DNA from: Peronospora farinosa | Taxonomy: Eukaryota > Oomycota > Peronosporomycetes > Peronosporales > Peronosporaceae | DNA length: 64,000 nucleotides | Reading direction: 5' to 3' | Assembly: GCA_947646735.1 (NCBI GenBank) | Contig: CANTFK010000994.1 | Span: forward strand, 806,001 to 870,000 | Shown: positions 1 to 11,367 of the stretch, one piece after another | How positions within the stretch are numbered: the stretch's first letter is position 1 | Layout of the letters: every line of letters begins with the position of its first letter | Notes under the pieces: model-generated | Seen by the model: the letters and a program-made list of their open reading frames with translations, nothing else | What the model was told of the DNA's origin: nothing | Database searches by the model: none | Position numbers and translations under genes: made by a program

Positions 1-133
1 TCTCAATCTTATTGCGGCTAGCATAATATCTTTAAAGCCAAGCCTCTTTCCAACGTTTAAAACGTTGGGTGATAAGCGCGTTCCAAGATTGGATAAACGC
101 GTCAGCCTCACGCTTCTTGTGTAAGCCATATCA

Positions 134-853
134 TCAATGTTCAAGAAACACATCGATGTAATAGTTGTTCTCAGTGCAAAAGTTCTTCGCACTGGCGTCA
201 AGGCCGTGAAGCTTTGACGCATCAAACAACGGTATGGGAAACCGTTCGTTGGTCTTTCCAGACCAACGATCAAGCAGATGCTTAGGTAGCATCCATGGCT
301 TGCGATCAGGAGCAAGACGCAATACGTTGCGGTCTAAAGCCTCCTGCGTGGTGTCAACAGAAGTACCGACACCACGAGCATTAGTGTCAACAGAAGTACC
401 GACACTATGAGCATTGATGTCAGTAGAAGCACTGACATCACCCCTACGGTCCCCACCCGAGTCACTATCCTTCGACTCGTTTGGCGAGTCGTCTGGTTCA
501 TCAGACGACCCGAACATTTCACGGTACATTGATTCACTCAATGTACCACGATCCCTCTTCGTAACATTAGACGACGAGGTATCACCCCGGGGAGAGCCCG
601 GGAGTGGAATAGGTGACTTTGAGTCGGATGCGTCATCCGACTCACCAGAGTAGTCAACGACTAACTCTGGGTCAATATCTTCACGTGGCGCTTCGCCACG
701 TGAACCTGCAACATGCATTGCAGGCTGATGTTGACTTCCAGCAGACACGTTAATGTCTGCTGGCTGAGGCTGTGAAGCCTCAGTAGCGGCTGCACACAAA
801 TGTGCAGCCGAGCTCTTGGCTGCTTTAGCAGCGACGCGCATTGACTTGGTCAT
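134..853 (-). CDS. Gypsy-type gag N-terminal part, decayed
   Basis: A 239-codon reading frame starts at an ATG at 853, 100 bp inside the adjacent LTR (954-1411), which is where gag of a minus-strand element should begin. The protein is rich in Ala, Ser and Asp with a VVDYSGES stretch, and ends at a stop at 134. After two stops, gag-like sequence (KKREADAFIQSW, then RFKRWKEAW) continues toward position 1, so the stop looks like a mutation and the element runs off the window. No zinc knuckle or protease is visible. The assignment rests mainly on position and composition. A host Ser-rich protein is the alternative, but the LTR context argues against it. Confidence 0.45.
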   Translation of the reverse strand: MTKSMRVAAKAAKSSAAHLCAAATEASQPQPADINVSAGSQHQPAMHVAGSRGEAPREDIDPELVVDYSGESDDASDSKSPIPLPGSPRGDTSSSNVTKRDRGTLSESMYREMFGSSDEPDDSPNESKDSDSGGDRRGDVSASTDINAHSVGTSVDTNARGVGTSVDTTQEALDRNVLRLAPDRKPWMLPKHLLDRWSGKTNERFPIPLFDASKLHGLDASAKNFCTENNYYIDVFLEH

Positions 854-953
854 AGAGTGAGAATAGTTGGAATAAAAGAAAACGCAACAAGTGCTCCTTC
901 CCCATAGTCACGAAACAGTCACTAATGTGACTGTTGGTTGAGGGGGGGGGTGG

Positions 954-1411
954 TGTAACGGGGCGAGCCCGTTACATAATATTGACACTTATATAAAGTG
1001 TCAATAAAAAATTATTATAACTAATAATATTTGACAATATTATCTTTTCTTATAATATTGTCCTTAAATCTCCTTAAAGCTGGAGGTGCCCTCTAATTGG
1101 TTGATATGGGCCATCACATCAACCACCGCGCTGACCAATGACCGATGGACGCGCGCAATGAGTGGAGGGCAAGTTGTCAACATACACAGTTGTAGTTTAA
1201 TATAGTTAACGTAGGTTATAACAGATTAGCTTTATTAGATAGTTAACTATATCTAATACAGTTCTCTTTCCCTCTACTTCTAAGCATATCGTTTAGAAGT
1301 AAGCTTCCTCTGCCTCTTGTGTAAGAGAAGTAATTGAGGCACCTGCATTCACTGTCATCAGTGAAGGTAGACTATACTGTTATCAGTATAGTCATGGAAT
1401 GCCCCACTACA
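954..1411 (-). repeat. Gypsy LTR (5' LTR of the minus-strand element)
   Basis: The block starts TGTAACGGGGCGAG and ends CCCCACTACA, giving TG...CA termini over 458 bp. Its first 200 bp recur with few changes at 63798-64000. It contains AT-rich inverted motifs (ATATTGACACTTATATAAAG with TGTCAATA) and a conserved block around 1080-1160. A G-run (about 942-950) sits just outside the left end. The right end abuts sequence that is the 3' flank of the effector units, so this element truncated effector unit 1. Confidence 0.7.
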
Positions 1412-2392
1412 AAAGTGTACCACAAGTTGTACAGACAGATACATGTCTTCATGACAATGTACGCTAAATGAATAGCAAACGATAAAGCCATTGATATTAT
1501 CAGTAATAGATCTTTTTACAGCATTAGCCGCATTCCTTGTATTTCGGACGTACCCAATCTATTCCTTTCTTCCCGTTATGATAAAATACATTTGCGAAGC
1601 TTTTCATCACCTGCCCAGAGCTTCTAGCATGTCCATCAAAGCTTTTTCGTACTCGAACCATTAACGCCTCGATAGCATATACATCAAGTGTCGCCGGCAA
1701 AGTGCATCTTCAGAATTAAGATTCTCGTTCCTTTCTTTTTTTCCACTTACGTTTGCGTTTACGTTTCCATTTTCATGCGTCTGAATCCATTTCGCTAGAG
1801 CGAGGGACAGGGCAGACTCTTGGTCACTCTGCTTATAGAATATCTTGAAATCCTTCAATGTATATCCCGACTGTTCCATCAAAGTATGAACCTGTAAACT
1901 TGTAAATGTCTTCGGTCTATGCTGAAAATTCCAATTTATTTCGTACATCACCAATATTTTGTAACGAGAGAAATCGTAGCCGGTTCTTAGGTTTGTGACA
2001 ATAGACCGAGACGGGCCATGACAGCTTCTACACCAAACTTTTTATCGAGCCAGAAGTTAATCAGCTCATTTGTTATTTGCCTTTTGGCGTATTGCTGTAA
2101 CCGTCGCAGAGCCTTATCGAAGTTTTCTCGGCTGCCGATGTGCTGCTCCATTTTATTTGTTTGATCTATGACCTCTTTGTCCATATCCGGTAAACACACT
2201 GACTTTATCACAGCTTCTTCATCATATCCTTCTTTTTTCAGAACACCAAGCAGTTTTATGAGGGGCGGGGGATTCTTTTTACTGTACTGGTCCACGTAAT
2301 AGATCCATCTAAACGTTGGAATCTGTACAAGAAGCATCTTTTTTGTAGGAGATATTTTTAACCTTTTGAAAACATCGGCGGGATGCATATTC

Positions 2393-2770
2393 TATTAGAA
2401 GCTATTGTTGTTGACAGGTAGTGAAGGTCAAGGGCAATACCCTGTAACGCGTTAAGTAACAACCGTACCTGAATGGCTAAACAGATTTGACGTGCTGACA
2501 GATGGGACAAGGCGACGATATCGCCACGTCGGACCACCAGGATGTTGCGACATATGTGACGAGGCGACGAGATTATTACATTGTCTTGTCGATGTCGTAA
2601 CAGATGGGACGTAGCGGGATAGACGTGAACTATAGATAGTATAGTTGCAGTCGGTTTCGCATGCACGTGTAGGTATTAACGATCACGGAAAAGTAAACGC
2701 TTAATATATATCACTTTTACTTCTACATCTTCTGCAACAAGTGCAGCAACACTACTACCAATTTCTTACA
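2393..2770 (+). repeat. 5' LTR of Copia A
   Basis: This copy starts TATTAGAAGC and ends TTTCTTACA. It is followed at once by GGTTATGAGCC, the predicted primer binding site. It contains short repeated GATGGGAC and GGCGACGA motifs. Confidence 0.9.
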
Positions 2771-2774
2771 GGTT

Positions 2775-5700
2775 ATGAGCCTTAAGAATCGTGTCGGCGG
2801 CGCAGCTCAAGGAGCCCCATCCGCTGTGGTGGTCAATGGTCAAGGATCGACCGATGACCACCAACTAGAAGAAAAGTCGGCAGTGCCCGTGGCGGCATTG
2901 GAGAAGATGCTCTCCATGCTTGGCGATTTGTCGGAGCGGATAGGTAGGATGTAATCCTCCCAACACGGACAAGTCGGTGGCCAACGCAAGGAAACTGCGG
3001 AGTTGAGCGTCTTTGGCTCGGTTCTCGGTTCAGGGGCCGGTATAACACTCCAAGCTTTGGAGCGTATTCCGCCACCTAAACGATCACCGAACGTCTCGCC
3101 GTCTACCTACTTTGTTGCCCGACGACCGGCTTTGGCCGGGGATCGCATGGTCGACGCGCCGGACCAGGCCAATGTCAACCATGGAATGGCTCAAGGACTT
3201 GAGCCTGGAATTCATGGGCATGCCATGCCCGCGGGATCATACCCGGGTAGGTCCGGTGTTACACCAACCTGGGCAAGTACACCAGGGTGTACCGGATGGC
3301 CGTCAAAGGAAGCTGGCTTTGCAGTCTTTCGACGGTAAGGAGCTCTACCTCGGACTTGGTATTGTCTTCATTGAATGGGGGAAAGATTTGTTCAGCAGGT
3401 TGCCTTTTCGGAACGCGCCTGTGCGTTCGCATGTCCTGAGGACATTAAGGTTGATGTCCTCGGCCAACAACTCGCTGGTACGGCGCAGAAGTACTATCGG
3501 CGGCAGGTGGAAACTTTGTGGTTTGAGAGTCCGACCTTGGAGCATGCAATGCAAAAATTACTCCAGACCTTTAACACCAAGATAACACCTGCCCAAAGGA
3601 TGAAGATGTTTACTGCAACCAAGTCATCTCAGCGTAGCTGGACGGAGAATTTTCTGTACCTGACCGCTGTAAGCGATGCGTGCGGAGGTGCGGACAACCT
3701 CGTGCTGGACAACATCGTGCACTATGCCGACCCGTCTATGCGGTCGACCATGTTGTCTCGCCTGAATTGAAACAGGATCGATTACCTTCGCCAAGCTGAA
3801 TATCTCTCCCAATTTGCTCAGTCAACGGAACTGGAAGCTCGCGTAAAGCATTTCGGTCGAGATGTCGTTAACATCGTCGAATCGAACAACCAACCCAAGA
3901 GAAACGAACGAAACAAGAAACAACATGGCCCGCAACGACCCAAACAGTGTCACCTGTGTGGGAACACCGGGCACCTCAAGATGAACTGCCCAAAAGGTAC
4001 CAAGAAGAAACAAGATGCGAATTTTGTCTTGGCAATCCAGGACATCGGACGATCTCATCAAATCGCTGGGTGCTGGACAGCGGCTCAGGTCGTCATCTGG
4101 TTAACGATTTGTACTTGCTGGAAAATGCGGTGGATTGTAACACCGAATGTTTTACTGCAGCATCTGATAGTGAATCACTTCGGATCACCAAACAAGGAAG
4201 CTTAATGATCCGTGTCAAAGCACTTGGATTGACTAAGACCATTCGTCTTCTTGATGTTCAATACGCCTCCAATTTGGAGTGCAACATCATCTCGTTTGTG
4301 AAACTCGAGTTGAAGGGATGCGTTCTTGAATACCGAGAAGGGGGGCGGGTCATGGTATCACATTCTGGTGGGATACCTATAATGGATGTTGATCGCATCA
4401 ACAGTGTACTGGTCGTTGAAGTTTTCAATGGAATTACGACCGATGATTTTCGTGGATTTGGGTCACCAAGAGAAGCGATCATGACGGTTGTCGAAGACAT
4501 TACAAACCATGCAAAGAACGACACGCAACACGGAACCCTGTCCTATTTTCATCGGTGCCTAGGTCACCTGTCCTATGACACCATCATCAAGATGGCTCGG
4601 GATTCCGCCTCTGGTATCCAATTCACTGATACCACGCGTGTCAAGTGCTTAGCCTGTGCACAAGGCAAGCAGACAAAAAACCGACAATCGCGGAAGGACA
4701 GTGGGCTGAATTCGCCCATTGACGTGATCGGAGGCGTGGTATGTTCAGACCTAAAAGGTCTTATGACCCCCCGTGATCGGCTCGGCAATCGATACCTGGT
4801 CAATTTTATTAACCACAGGTCGAACTACTGCCGGGTGTTCCTAGCGAAGATCAAAGATGCCGCTGCGATGAACTTCAAGAATTTCTTGGTGGCTTTTGAG
4901 CGTCAATTTAATTGCCGTAAACACGTTTTACGTACAGACGGTGGAGGTGAGTACAAGCCTCTGGATGTTTTTCGCAAGGAAGTCGGTGTCACTCGTCAGG
5001 TGAGCGAGCGTGACAAATCAGGACAGCAATGGCAAAGCTGAACGCATGCATCGCACCATCATGAACATATGGCGAAGCATGATGTTTGCAAGTGGGTTAC
5101 CCTTGACGTTTTGGGGTGACGCTGCAGAATATGCAGCATACATCCTAAATCGAAGCCCTACCAAAGCAAACGAAGGTGGCATCTCACCTATTGAGATGTT
5201 AACCAAGAAGACACCCGTCTTAAGTGACATTGTGAGTATCAGATCTCTATGCACCGTGCACCGAACGACTTCAAACAAGTCGTTGGGTCCTCGGGGAAAA
5301 CAAGGTATCATCATCGACAAGAGTGATAAGATGAAAGGACATCGGGTTTTCATACCGATGGAACGTGTCGTTGTGGTGAGTCAACATGTGAAAAATGTTG
5401 AGATGTTGGATAACATACAAGAGACAAACGAGACCAAAACGTTACATGGTACCAAAGGTCGGGAAGAGCTCGGTGACCAAGGTGGCACGAGCAAATCAAG
5501 GGCAAGATCATCGGGATGGACTTGTGATCCACACATGACACGGTCACGTTGAACTGACGGAGACACATCAAGTGATGTCATAGACACACACAAGAATGTC
5601 GACATGGTCAACGTTGTTCGAGACCCAAGGAACTATGGCGAGGCCTTACGAAGCTACAGCAAGGATAAATGGGCTGTGGCCATCAAGGACGAGCTGTATG

Positions 5701-7257
5701 CATTGGAGGAAAACGGTGTGTGGGCGGTTGTTGTTCCACCTGACAATGCCCATATACTACACAACAAATGGGTCTTCAAGAAAAGACCGACGCCGATGGG
5801 AAAGTCGAACAATACAAGGCCAGACTTGTTGCATGCGGAAACGAGCAGTTGTTTGGAGTCGACTACACCTTGACTTTTGCGGCGGTTATGGAACTTGGGA
5901 CAGTCAAGGTGATTCTGGTCCTCTCACGCAGATGGAACGTACCGGCTCGGCACGGCGATGTGCCGAACGCATACGTCAAGGCCGATCAAGAAAAGGACCT
6001 CGACATCTACATGAAAATACCAAGCGGTATGCAAGTCGATGATGACACCTTGGCCCATCATGAAGTGGACGGGACAAAGCAACTCGCGCTGTTGCTCAGG
6101 AAATCCTTGTACGGATTGAAACAAGCTGGAAGAATAGGAGCAAGCTAATGCACTCCAAGTTGACTGAGTTGAACTTCAGACAATGCACGACGGGCATGTG
6201 TCTATACGTCAAACGAACCGGCACAGATGTAACGGTCGTCGGTGTTTACGTCGACGATTTGCTGGTGACTGGGACATCGAATGATGTCGTCGGACAATTT
6301 TTCAAGGACATGACGTCTCTCGAGATCAAGGACCTCGGCATGGTGAACAAGTTTCTAGGACTTAAGGTCAAGCTGGACGAAAACGAAGGCTACGTGTTAG
6401 ATCAAGAAGTAACCATCGACTCACTGCTAAAGGAACATGGACTAGCTACAGCTAACGGGGTTCAATCTCCAATAGGAGACGAATGCAATGACGTCGATGA
6501 GACGAACTCGGAGTCTCTGAAGTCGACCGCCAAAGCTGGAGATGCAAGTGCCAAGGCCTTCCAGTCACTCGTCGGAAGTTTACTCTGGATCGCGCGTTGC
6601 ACTCGACCGGACATTTGTTTCGCGGTACACCGAGCGACTCGACAGACTCACAAACCGACAACCAAGGATTGGAGAACGGCGAAACGAGTCGCAAGATACC
6701 TGATGGAAACCGAGAGTTTGAAGTTGTGCATCAACAGATCACGCGGTATGGACGACCCAATCAAGATTGAAAGCTGGAGTGATGCAGACGTTGCCGCGGG
6801 CAAGTCGGATCGCAAGTCAGTCACGGGATACGTTCTCACGATGGATGGTGCTGTCGTGTCATGGGCGTGCAAGAAGCAGACGGGTGTGTCGCTGAGCACT
6901 ATGGAAGCTGGGTTCATCGCGGCATCTCACGCTGGTTGCGAGCTGTTGGGTTTGGAAGAACTGTTTGGCGAATTGAACATGAAGATCGTCAAGCCGATGC
7001 CGATGTGGATGGATAATCAAGCCGCTATCAACTTGTTGAAGACCGAAAAGAGCTCATCAAGTGCAAAGCATGTGGACATTCGATTCAAGTTCATCTGCCA
7101 CTACGCTCAAGCAAACGAGGTTGATCCACGCTTCATCAAGTCAGAAGAGATGATTGCTGATCTCCTGAATAAAGCGCTGGCAGCACCAAGGATGAAGGAC
7201 CTACGTGCGATGTTCAAGTTGAAGAACCCTCCGGATAAGGTTGAGGAGAAGTGCTAG
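2775..7257 (+). pseudogene. Copia A gag-pol, multiply frameshifted
   Basis: The polyprotein begins at the ATG at 2775 and meets a stop near 2950. Gag then continues in changing frames to about 3770. A CCHC zinc knuckle (CHLCGNTGHLKMNC) lies near 3950-3990. The protease motif LDSGSGRH is near 4075 and the integrase zinc region with the ACAQGKQTK motif near 4650. The integrase core keeps CSDLKG and RTDGGGEY. The reverse transcriptase has YVDDLLVTG near 6250, and RNase H motifs (WSDADVAAGKSDRKS, KHVDIRFKF) close the frame at 7257. Frame breaks near 5030, 5560-5600, 5800 and 6148 make it non-coding. Element B at 16-20.5 kb is a close relative. Confidence 0.9.
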
Positions 7258-7629
7258 AAGCTATTGTTGTTGACAGGTAGTGAAGGTCAAGGGCAATACC
7301 CTGTAACGCGTTAAGTAACAACCGTACCTGAATGGCTAAACAGACTTGACGTGCTGACAGATGGGACAAGGCGACGATATCGCCACGTCGGACCACCAGG
7401 ATGTTGCGACATATGTGACGAGGCGACGAGATTATTACATTGTCTTGTCGATGTCGTAACAGATGGGACGTAGCGGGATAGACGTGAACTATAGATAGTA
7501 TAGTTGCAGTCGGTTTCGCATGCACGTGTAGGTATTAACGAACACGGAAAAGTAAACGCTTAATATATATCACTTTTACTTCTACATCTTCTGCAACAAG
7601 TGCAGCAACACTACTACCAAGTTATTACG
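7252..7629 (+). repeat. 3' LTR of Copia A
   Basis: The LTR starts TGCTAGAAGC right after the pol stop codon region and ends at 7629. It is the direct repeat of 2393-2770. The downstream base run is TATTC, the target duplication, and effector sequence resumes at once. Confidence 0.9.
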
Positions 7630-8697
7630 TATTCTTCTCCAGCCATTGTGCATGTCAATCTCTTGCATCTTGTAGCACCCGCGTATTCATACACGATATC
7701 GAGCTGATCTTTAACGTCATCGTGAGGTACGCGGAATCCATCGATCGTAGGCACTGCCGCGTCAAACTGTTGATGCGGGACCGTAGACACTGCGGCGTCG
7801 AATTGTTGATGAGGGAATGTGGACACTGCGGCGTCAGACTGTTGATGCGGAGGTGGATGGAATTCAGCAACCGCGGACACTGCGGGGTCAGAGTGTTGAT
7901 GTAGGACCGACGACAGTATGTCGTCTATTGTTTCAGGAAACTTATCACTAAAAAAGTCCTCAAATGAAAACAAATCTGGCGTCCTCTTTTATTTGTGATC
8001 GTTAATGAGATTGTCAGACCTCAATTTTCTCTTGGCCGGGACTTCAGACCCGAGCAAACGAGCTGACCTGGATTGCTCGGCACTTGTACCAAGACCCACG
8101 AGAATGGTAGCAATAGTAGCCCATATCATACCGAAACGAAGGTGCATTGTTACACTAACACAATGCAATTCACTGCGAACCAGTCGTTGACTGATGAGGG
8201 AGAAATACGAAATGAAGTCCGAGATATGATCCCATGAATCGTCAGTCGTAGGGTTGAATATCAAGTCAGTAATCACTGCTGGACAGGCAAGCAGTATGAT
8301 AGATTGAAAGGGATAGAAACGAGATTACGGAGCTGATCAAATGATAGTACGATACTTTATTGAACGAGATACCACGATCTGTCTTACCACCACAACATGC
8401 ATACGCATTCACGTCCGTGAGGCAAGTATAATTTGGTTTCATGGCAACGTGTAAAGCAAGTTAGACTTGTACGATATCAAGATGAAATCAGACGCAAAGT
8501 AGAGGCGTGGGCGTCAACGACGAGTAATGCAATGTCGTCTGACGATGTTGGTGGCTAGATGCTGGAAGCTTCTCTGCAATTGATTTGCTATTCAGTTTCT
8601 GCTATGTCCAGCTTACGCTGTGACAGTCTTCTTAGCACGTCTGACCATCTCCTGGACTTATTATATGGAGCAATTGAGAGCACACTAAATGAGTCAA

Positions 8698-9050
8698 TTC
8701 GTCGCCGTTGCATACAGAAAAACTGGCGTAAACTGATTAGCATTCGACACTGCAGACGTCGAGGTGAAGGCACGGCGGAAAAAGATGTTAAAGAGAGCAG
8801 AAACGAGACCAAACAAGCACAGCAGACAAACAACTTGGAAGAAGAGAGAGATACTGTGGATGCAGCAAAGAAACAGTTACAGACACTGGAGCAGCTTAAG
8901 CTGCAAGAGCTGACGGACCTGAAACATGTTAAATTTCAGCTGCTTAAGGACATTTTAGTAGAGGAAGCCAGGTCAAAGACGACTGGAGGTGGGGCGACGG
9001 CTTCTGTGACGATCGCCAAAGAAGCGACGTGTGGAAGATTAAAAGCTTGA
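8698..9050 (+). pseudogene. Decayed coiled-coil gene, left-arm copy
   Basis: The first 14 codons of this stretch are the C-terminus of the small gene at 25252-25502 (FVAVAYRKTGVN, then stop). Beyond it, a frame rich in Glu, Lys and Gln reads NLEEERDTVDAAKKQLQTLE and continues as a heptad-like coiled coil to about 9045. Further codable pieces in other frames follow (for example PAQMQVPAPLTEVAEF near 9070-9110), so it looks like a frameshifted gene. It may derive from a SWI3/SMARCC-like chromatin protein, but that is only a guess from composition. The right-arm copy is at 24941-25250. Confidence 0.4.
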
Positions 9051-9445
9051 TACGTTGCTCAGTCCAGCACAAATGCAAGTGCCAGCTCCTCTGACAGAGG
9101 TAGCAGAGTTCGCTACTACGAGTGGCTCGAACGTTCCCGGCAAACTTGAAGCCTATGGTTACGTACAGAGTTTGAGGTGTGTCAGAGTCTTGTAGACGGT
9201 AGATCAAGGCATGAGACTGGTGCGTTTGGTCATTTATGTGCGTGTATTATTTCTTTTTCTTGTAATGTCGTTTCTCTTGGGACTTTTTCGTGAAGAATGA
9301 GTCGCTGGAGACTCTTTGTCTTTTCGTCAAGTAGTGAGACAAGAGGGGGTGTCGAGTAATGAACTGCGATGCGGTGACGCCATCGAGTGCTGAAATATTT
9401 GTTCTTCTGCTGCAACTTTTGTTGCTCGACTGGATTGAAGTATCT

Positions 9446-9701
9446 CCCATTTGACTTGTTCTGCCATCACAGCGTTGATTGCAGCCGCTGTAGCCCTCGG
9501 ATTCGTGGCAAATGCCTTCGTCTTCCCTTGTGGTTATTGAGTCTGTCATTAATGGCACGGATTCTCTACTGCCTCTTGTAGTTCCGTCTGTGCTTCCGAC
9601 ACCATCTGCTTTCCCGAGAATTCTTTGTGACTTGATCACCGCGGCACTTTGAGAGTCTGTTAGCTGCGTCTTCTGCATCTTCGTATCGAGCGTCAAATTG
9701 G
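9446..9701. repeat. Re-inverted 250-bp block inside the left arm
   Basis: This block has the same orientation as its copy at 24293-24545, although everything around it is inverted between the arms. It is bounded by CCCATTTGAC (9446-9455) and GTCAAATTGG (9692-9701), which are inverted copies of each other at 9 of 10 bases. In the minus direction it encodes part of a decayed protein (FATNPRATAAAINAVMAEQ). Confidence 0.75.
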
Positions 9702-9728
9702 TCTGCACCTGCTCCAATGTCTTGTTGA

Positions 9729-10400
9729 TTGGCGATTGAGACTACGCGCATGGATGTGATCTATATCAAAATGGCAACATATACCAGTAGAGGTATTGAT
9801 GGCCACCAGGGCTTTACCACCCAGCATCAATATCCACGTCTTGAACGTGAAGCGGAACGACTGCTTACTAATTTTCCAGAAATGCTGTTCGGCCGACTCT
9901 TGTGCTGGATGAACGAAGACTTTTACGTGGCCAAGAATCTGCTAAACGTCACAGCAATTTCGTGCTCCATGCGGATATGTATGATGGGTATTTTTACATG
10001 TTCTCGCATCGAAGGTGCTCGATTTCTTGGAGGAAAGTATGTACATTGCCAGCATCAAGACTGAATCTCGTACCCCATCTCTTTTATCGCCAACATAGTG
10101 GAGCAGATGCTTTGCTTGAGATAGTGAGGGAAAAGGCCTTAGTATACAGGAGCTGGCAGTGTTCACGTCGCTGTCGGAAGCGAAACGTGACCCTGAGGAT
10201 CTTGTGCGCTGCTTTGCCTACATGCTGCCTACACTGCGAGCGTGCGGACATGATGCGGAATACCGAGCTATGGAGGAGGACTTTGGCTTGCGACAACGCA
10301 TCAAGCGTCGGGACACATTTCTAGCCACGGCGGTTGTTTTGTGACGCATCCTATCCGGAGCGAGACCAGCGAAACGCTCGCGTCGTTGTCGAACATCCAT
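9729..10400 (+). pseudogene. Decayed unknown gene, left-arm copy
   Basis: Coding potential is spread over three frames on the plus strand: LEREAERLLTNFPEMLFGRL and NEDFYVAKNLLNVTA near 9840-9950, then MYIASIKTES near 10036, then FTSLSEAKRDPEDLVRCFAY from 10162 to the stop at 10344. The last piece looks the most protein-like. An identical copy lies at 23370-24038 on the minus strand. A more diverged copy lies at 55930-56370 on the minus strand beside the disulfide isomerase gene. The family is not recognised. The frame changes suggest a dead gene, unless introns explain them. Confidence 0.4.
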
Positions 10401-10456
10401 GGCTCACTCGCAACGTCTTACTTGCTACCTGTCGTGAGCTTTGCGAGATGCAATCT

Positions 10457-10858
10457 CACTGAACGAGGACCCTTGTCTTTTGTGCACGATAATCACCTGT
10501 AGCATGCCACCACGAAATAAGGACGAAAGCCTCCAGTACATTCGACCCACCCGATGAGCATTGAGATCCTTGAAGAAGACCTGGTGAACTTAAGCCGTGC
10601 TGTTGCTTGAGAGGCGTGGTGCCGTATCTGACAGCTGCACAAATGCCCGACCCAGATACCAGGAAATTCAATCACAATCTCCACAATATCAACGAGTTGC
10701 ATTGTACGCACTGGAAACAGTAATGCACCACGATCAAGACGCGTGTAGGAAGGCCTTAAATACCTATCAACCTTGACCTCTACCATCCTCTCACGAGAGC
10801 GGGTCCTATCCAAACCAAGGTATCCCAAACATATCCAAGCCTCAATCTGATACATCCG
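10457..10858 (-). pseudogene. Decayed unknown gene, second piece, left-arm copy
   Basis: A minus-strand frame from an ATG near 10855 (MYQIEAWICLGYLGLDRTRS) stays open to 10493 and carries VDIVEIVIEFPGIW. A second frame continues to 10456 with KQQHGLSSPGLLQGSQ. The mirror copy at 22900-23311 differs by only a few residues. No family is recognised and the start is uncertain. Confidence 0.3.
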
Positions 10859-11367
10859 TGAATTCACAAAAGGTATTTGCTTGTCTTATCTTCGCACTGT
10901 TTCAATTGTGATCGATGTGCTCACCGACATAGTGCTTTGAGAATCTGGTGTGATGAATCTGGGCAAGTGCAGCTGGAAAGCAGATGCAAACCACTTAGTA
11001 CATGAATTTTATCGTGGTAAACTAAAGCTCAAAGGCTGATGACCATCTTGGTGACAGCAGGGAACACGTTTGGTCCATGCATCTAGAGTAGAAAGGATTG
11101 CAAAGGACGAGCTATAAGAAAATGTACCACAAGTTGTACAGACAGATACATGTCTTCATGACAATGTACGCTAAATGAATAGCAAACGATAAAGCCATTG
11201 ATATGAACAGTAGTAGATCTTTTTACAGCATTAGCAGCATTCATTGTATTTCGGACGTACCCAATCTATTCCTTTCTTCCCGTTATGATCAAAGCCATTT
11301 GCGAAGCTTTTCATCACCTGCCCAGAGCTTCTAGCATGTCCATCAAAGCTTTTTCGTACTCGAACCA

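Larger units (their letters stand above)
2393..7629 (+). mobile_element. Copia-type LTR retrotransposon A, inserted in effector unit 1
   Basis: The two 378-bp LTRs lie at 2393-2770 and 7252-7629 and differ at about seven positions, mostly at their ends. The target duplication TATTC is at 2388-2392 and 7630-7634. The primer binding site GGTTATGAGCC (2771-2781) directly follows the 5' LTR and contains the gag-pol ATG at 2775. Insertion is in the opposite direction to the effector it splits. Terminal dinucleotides have drifted: the 5' LTR starts TA instead of TG and the 3' LTR ends CG instead of CA. Confidence 0.93.
1661..8147 (-). pseudogene. RxLR-dEER WY effector, unit 1, broken by Copia A
   Basis: This is a paralogue of the intact effector at 11368-12771. 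The N-terminal half lies at 7630-8147 and starts at an ATG at 8147 with a hydrophobic signal peptide (MHLRFGMIWATIATILVGLG), then an RKLR motif. The C-terminal half lies at 1661-2392. Three lesions are visible. A GAA-to-TAA nonsense change falls in the EER motif near 7987 (K-stop-K-R where paralogues read KEER). A 5.2-kb Copia element is inserted after TATTC. A 1-nt deletion near 1990 shifts the frame in the WY region. About four copies of the HQ-rich repeat are present. The gene cannot make a full effector, though the fragments remain highly similar to the intact copy. Confidence 0.88.
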
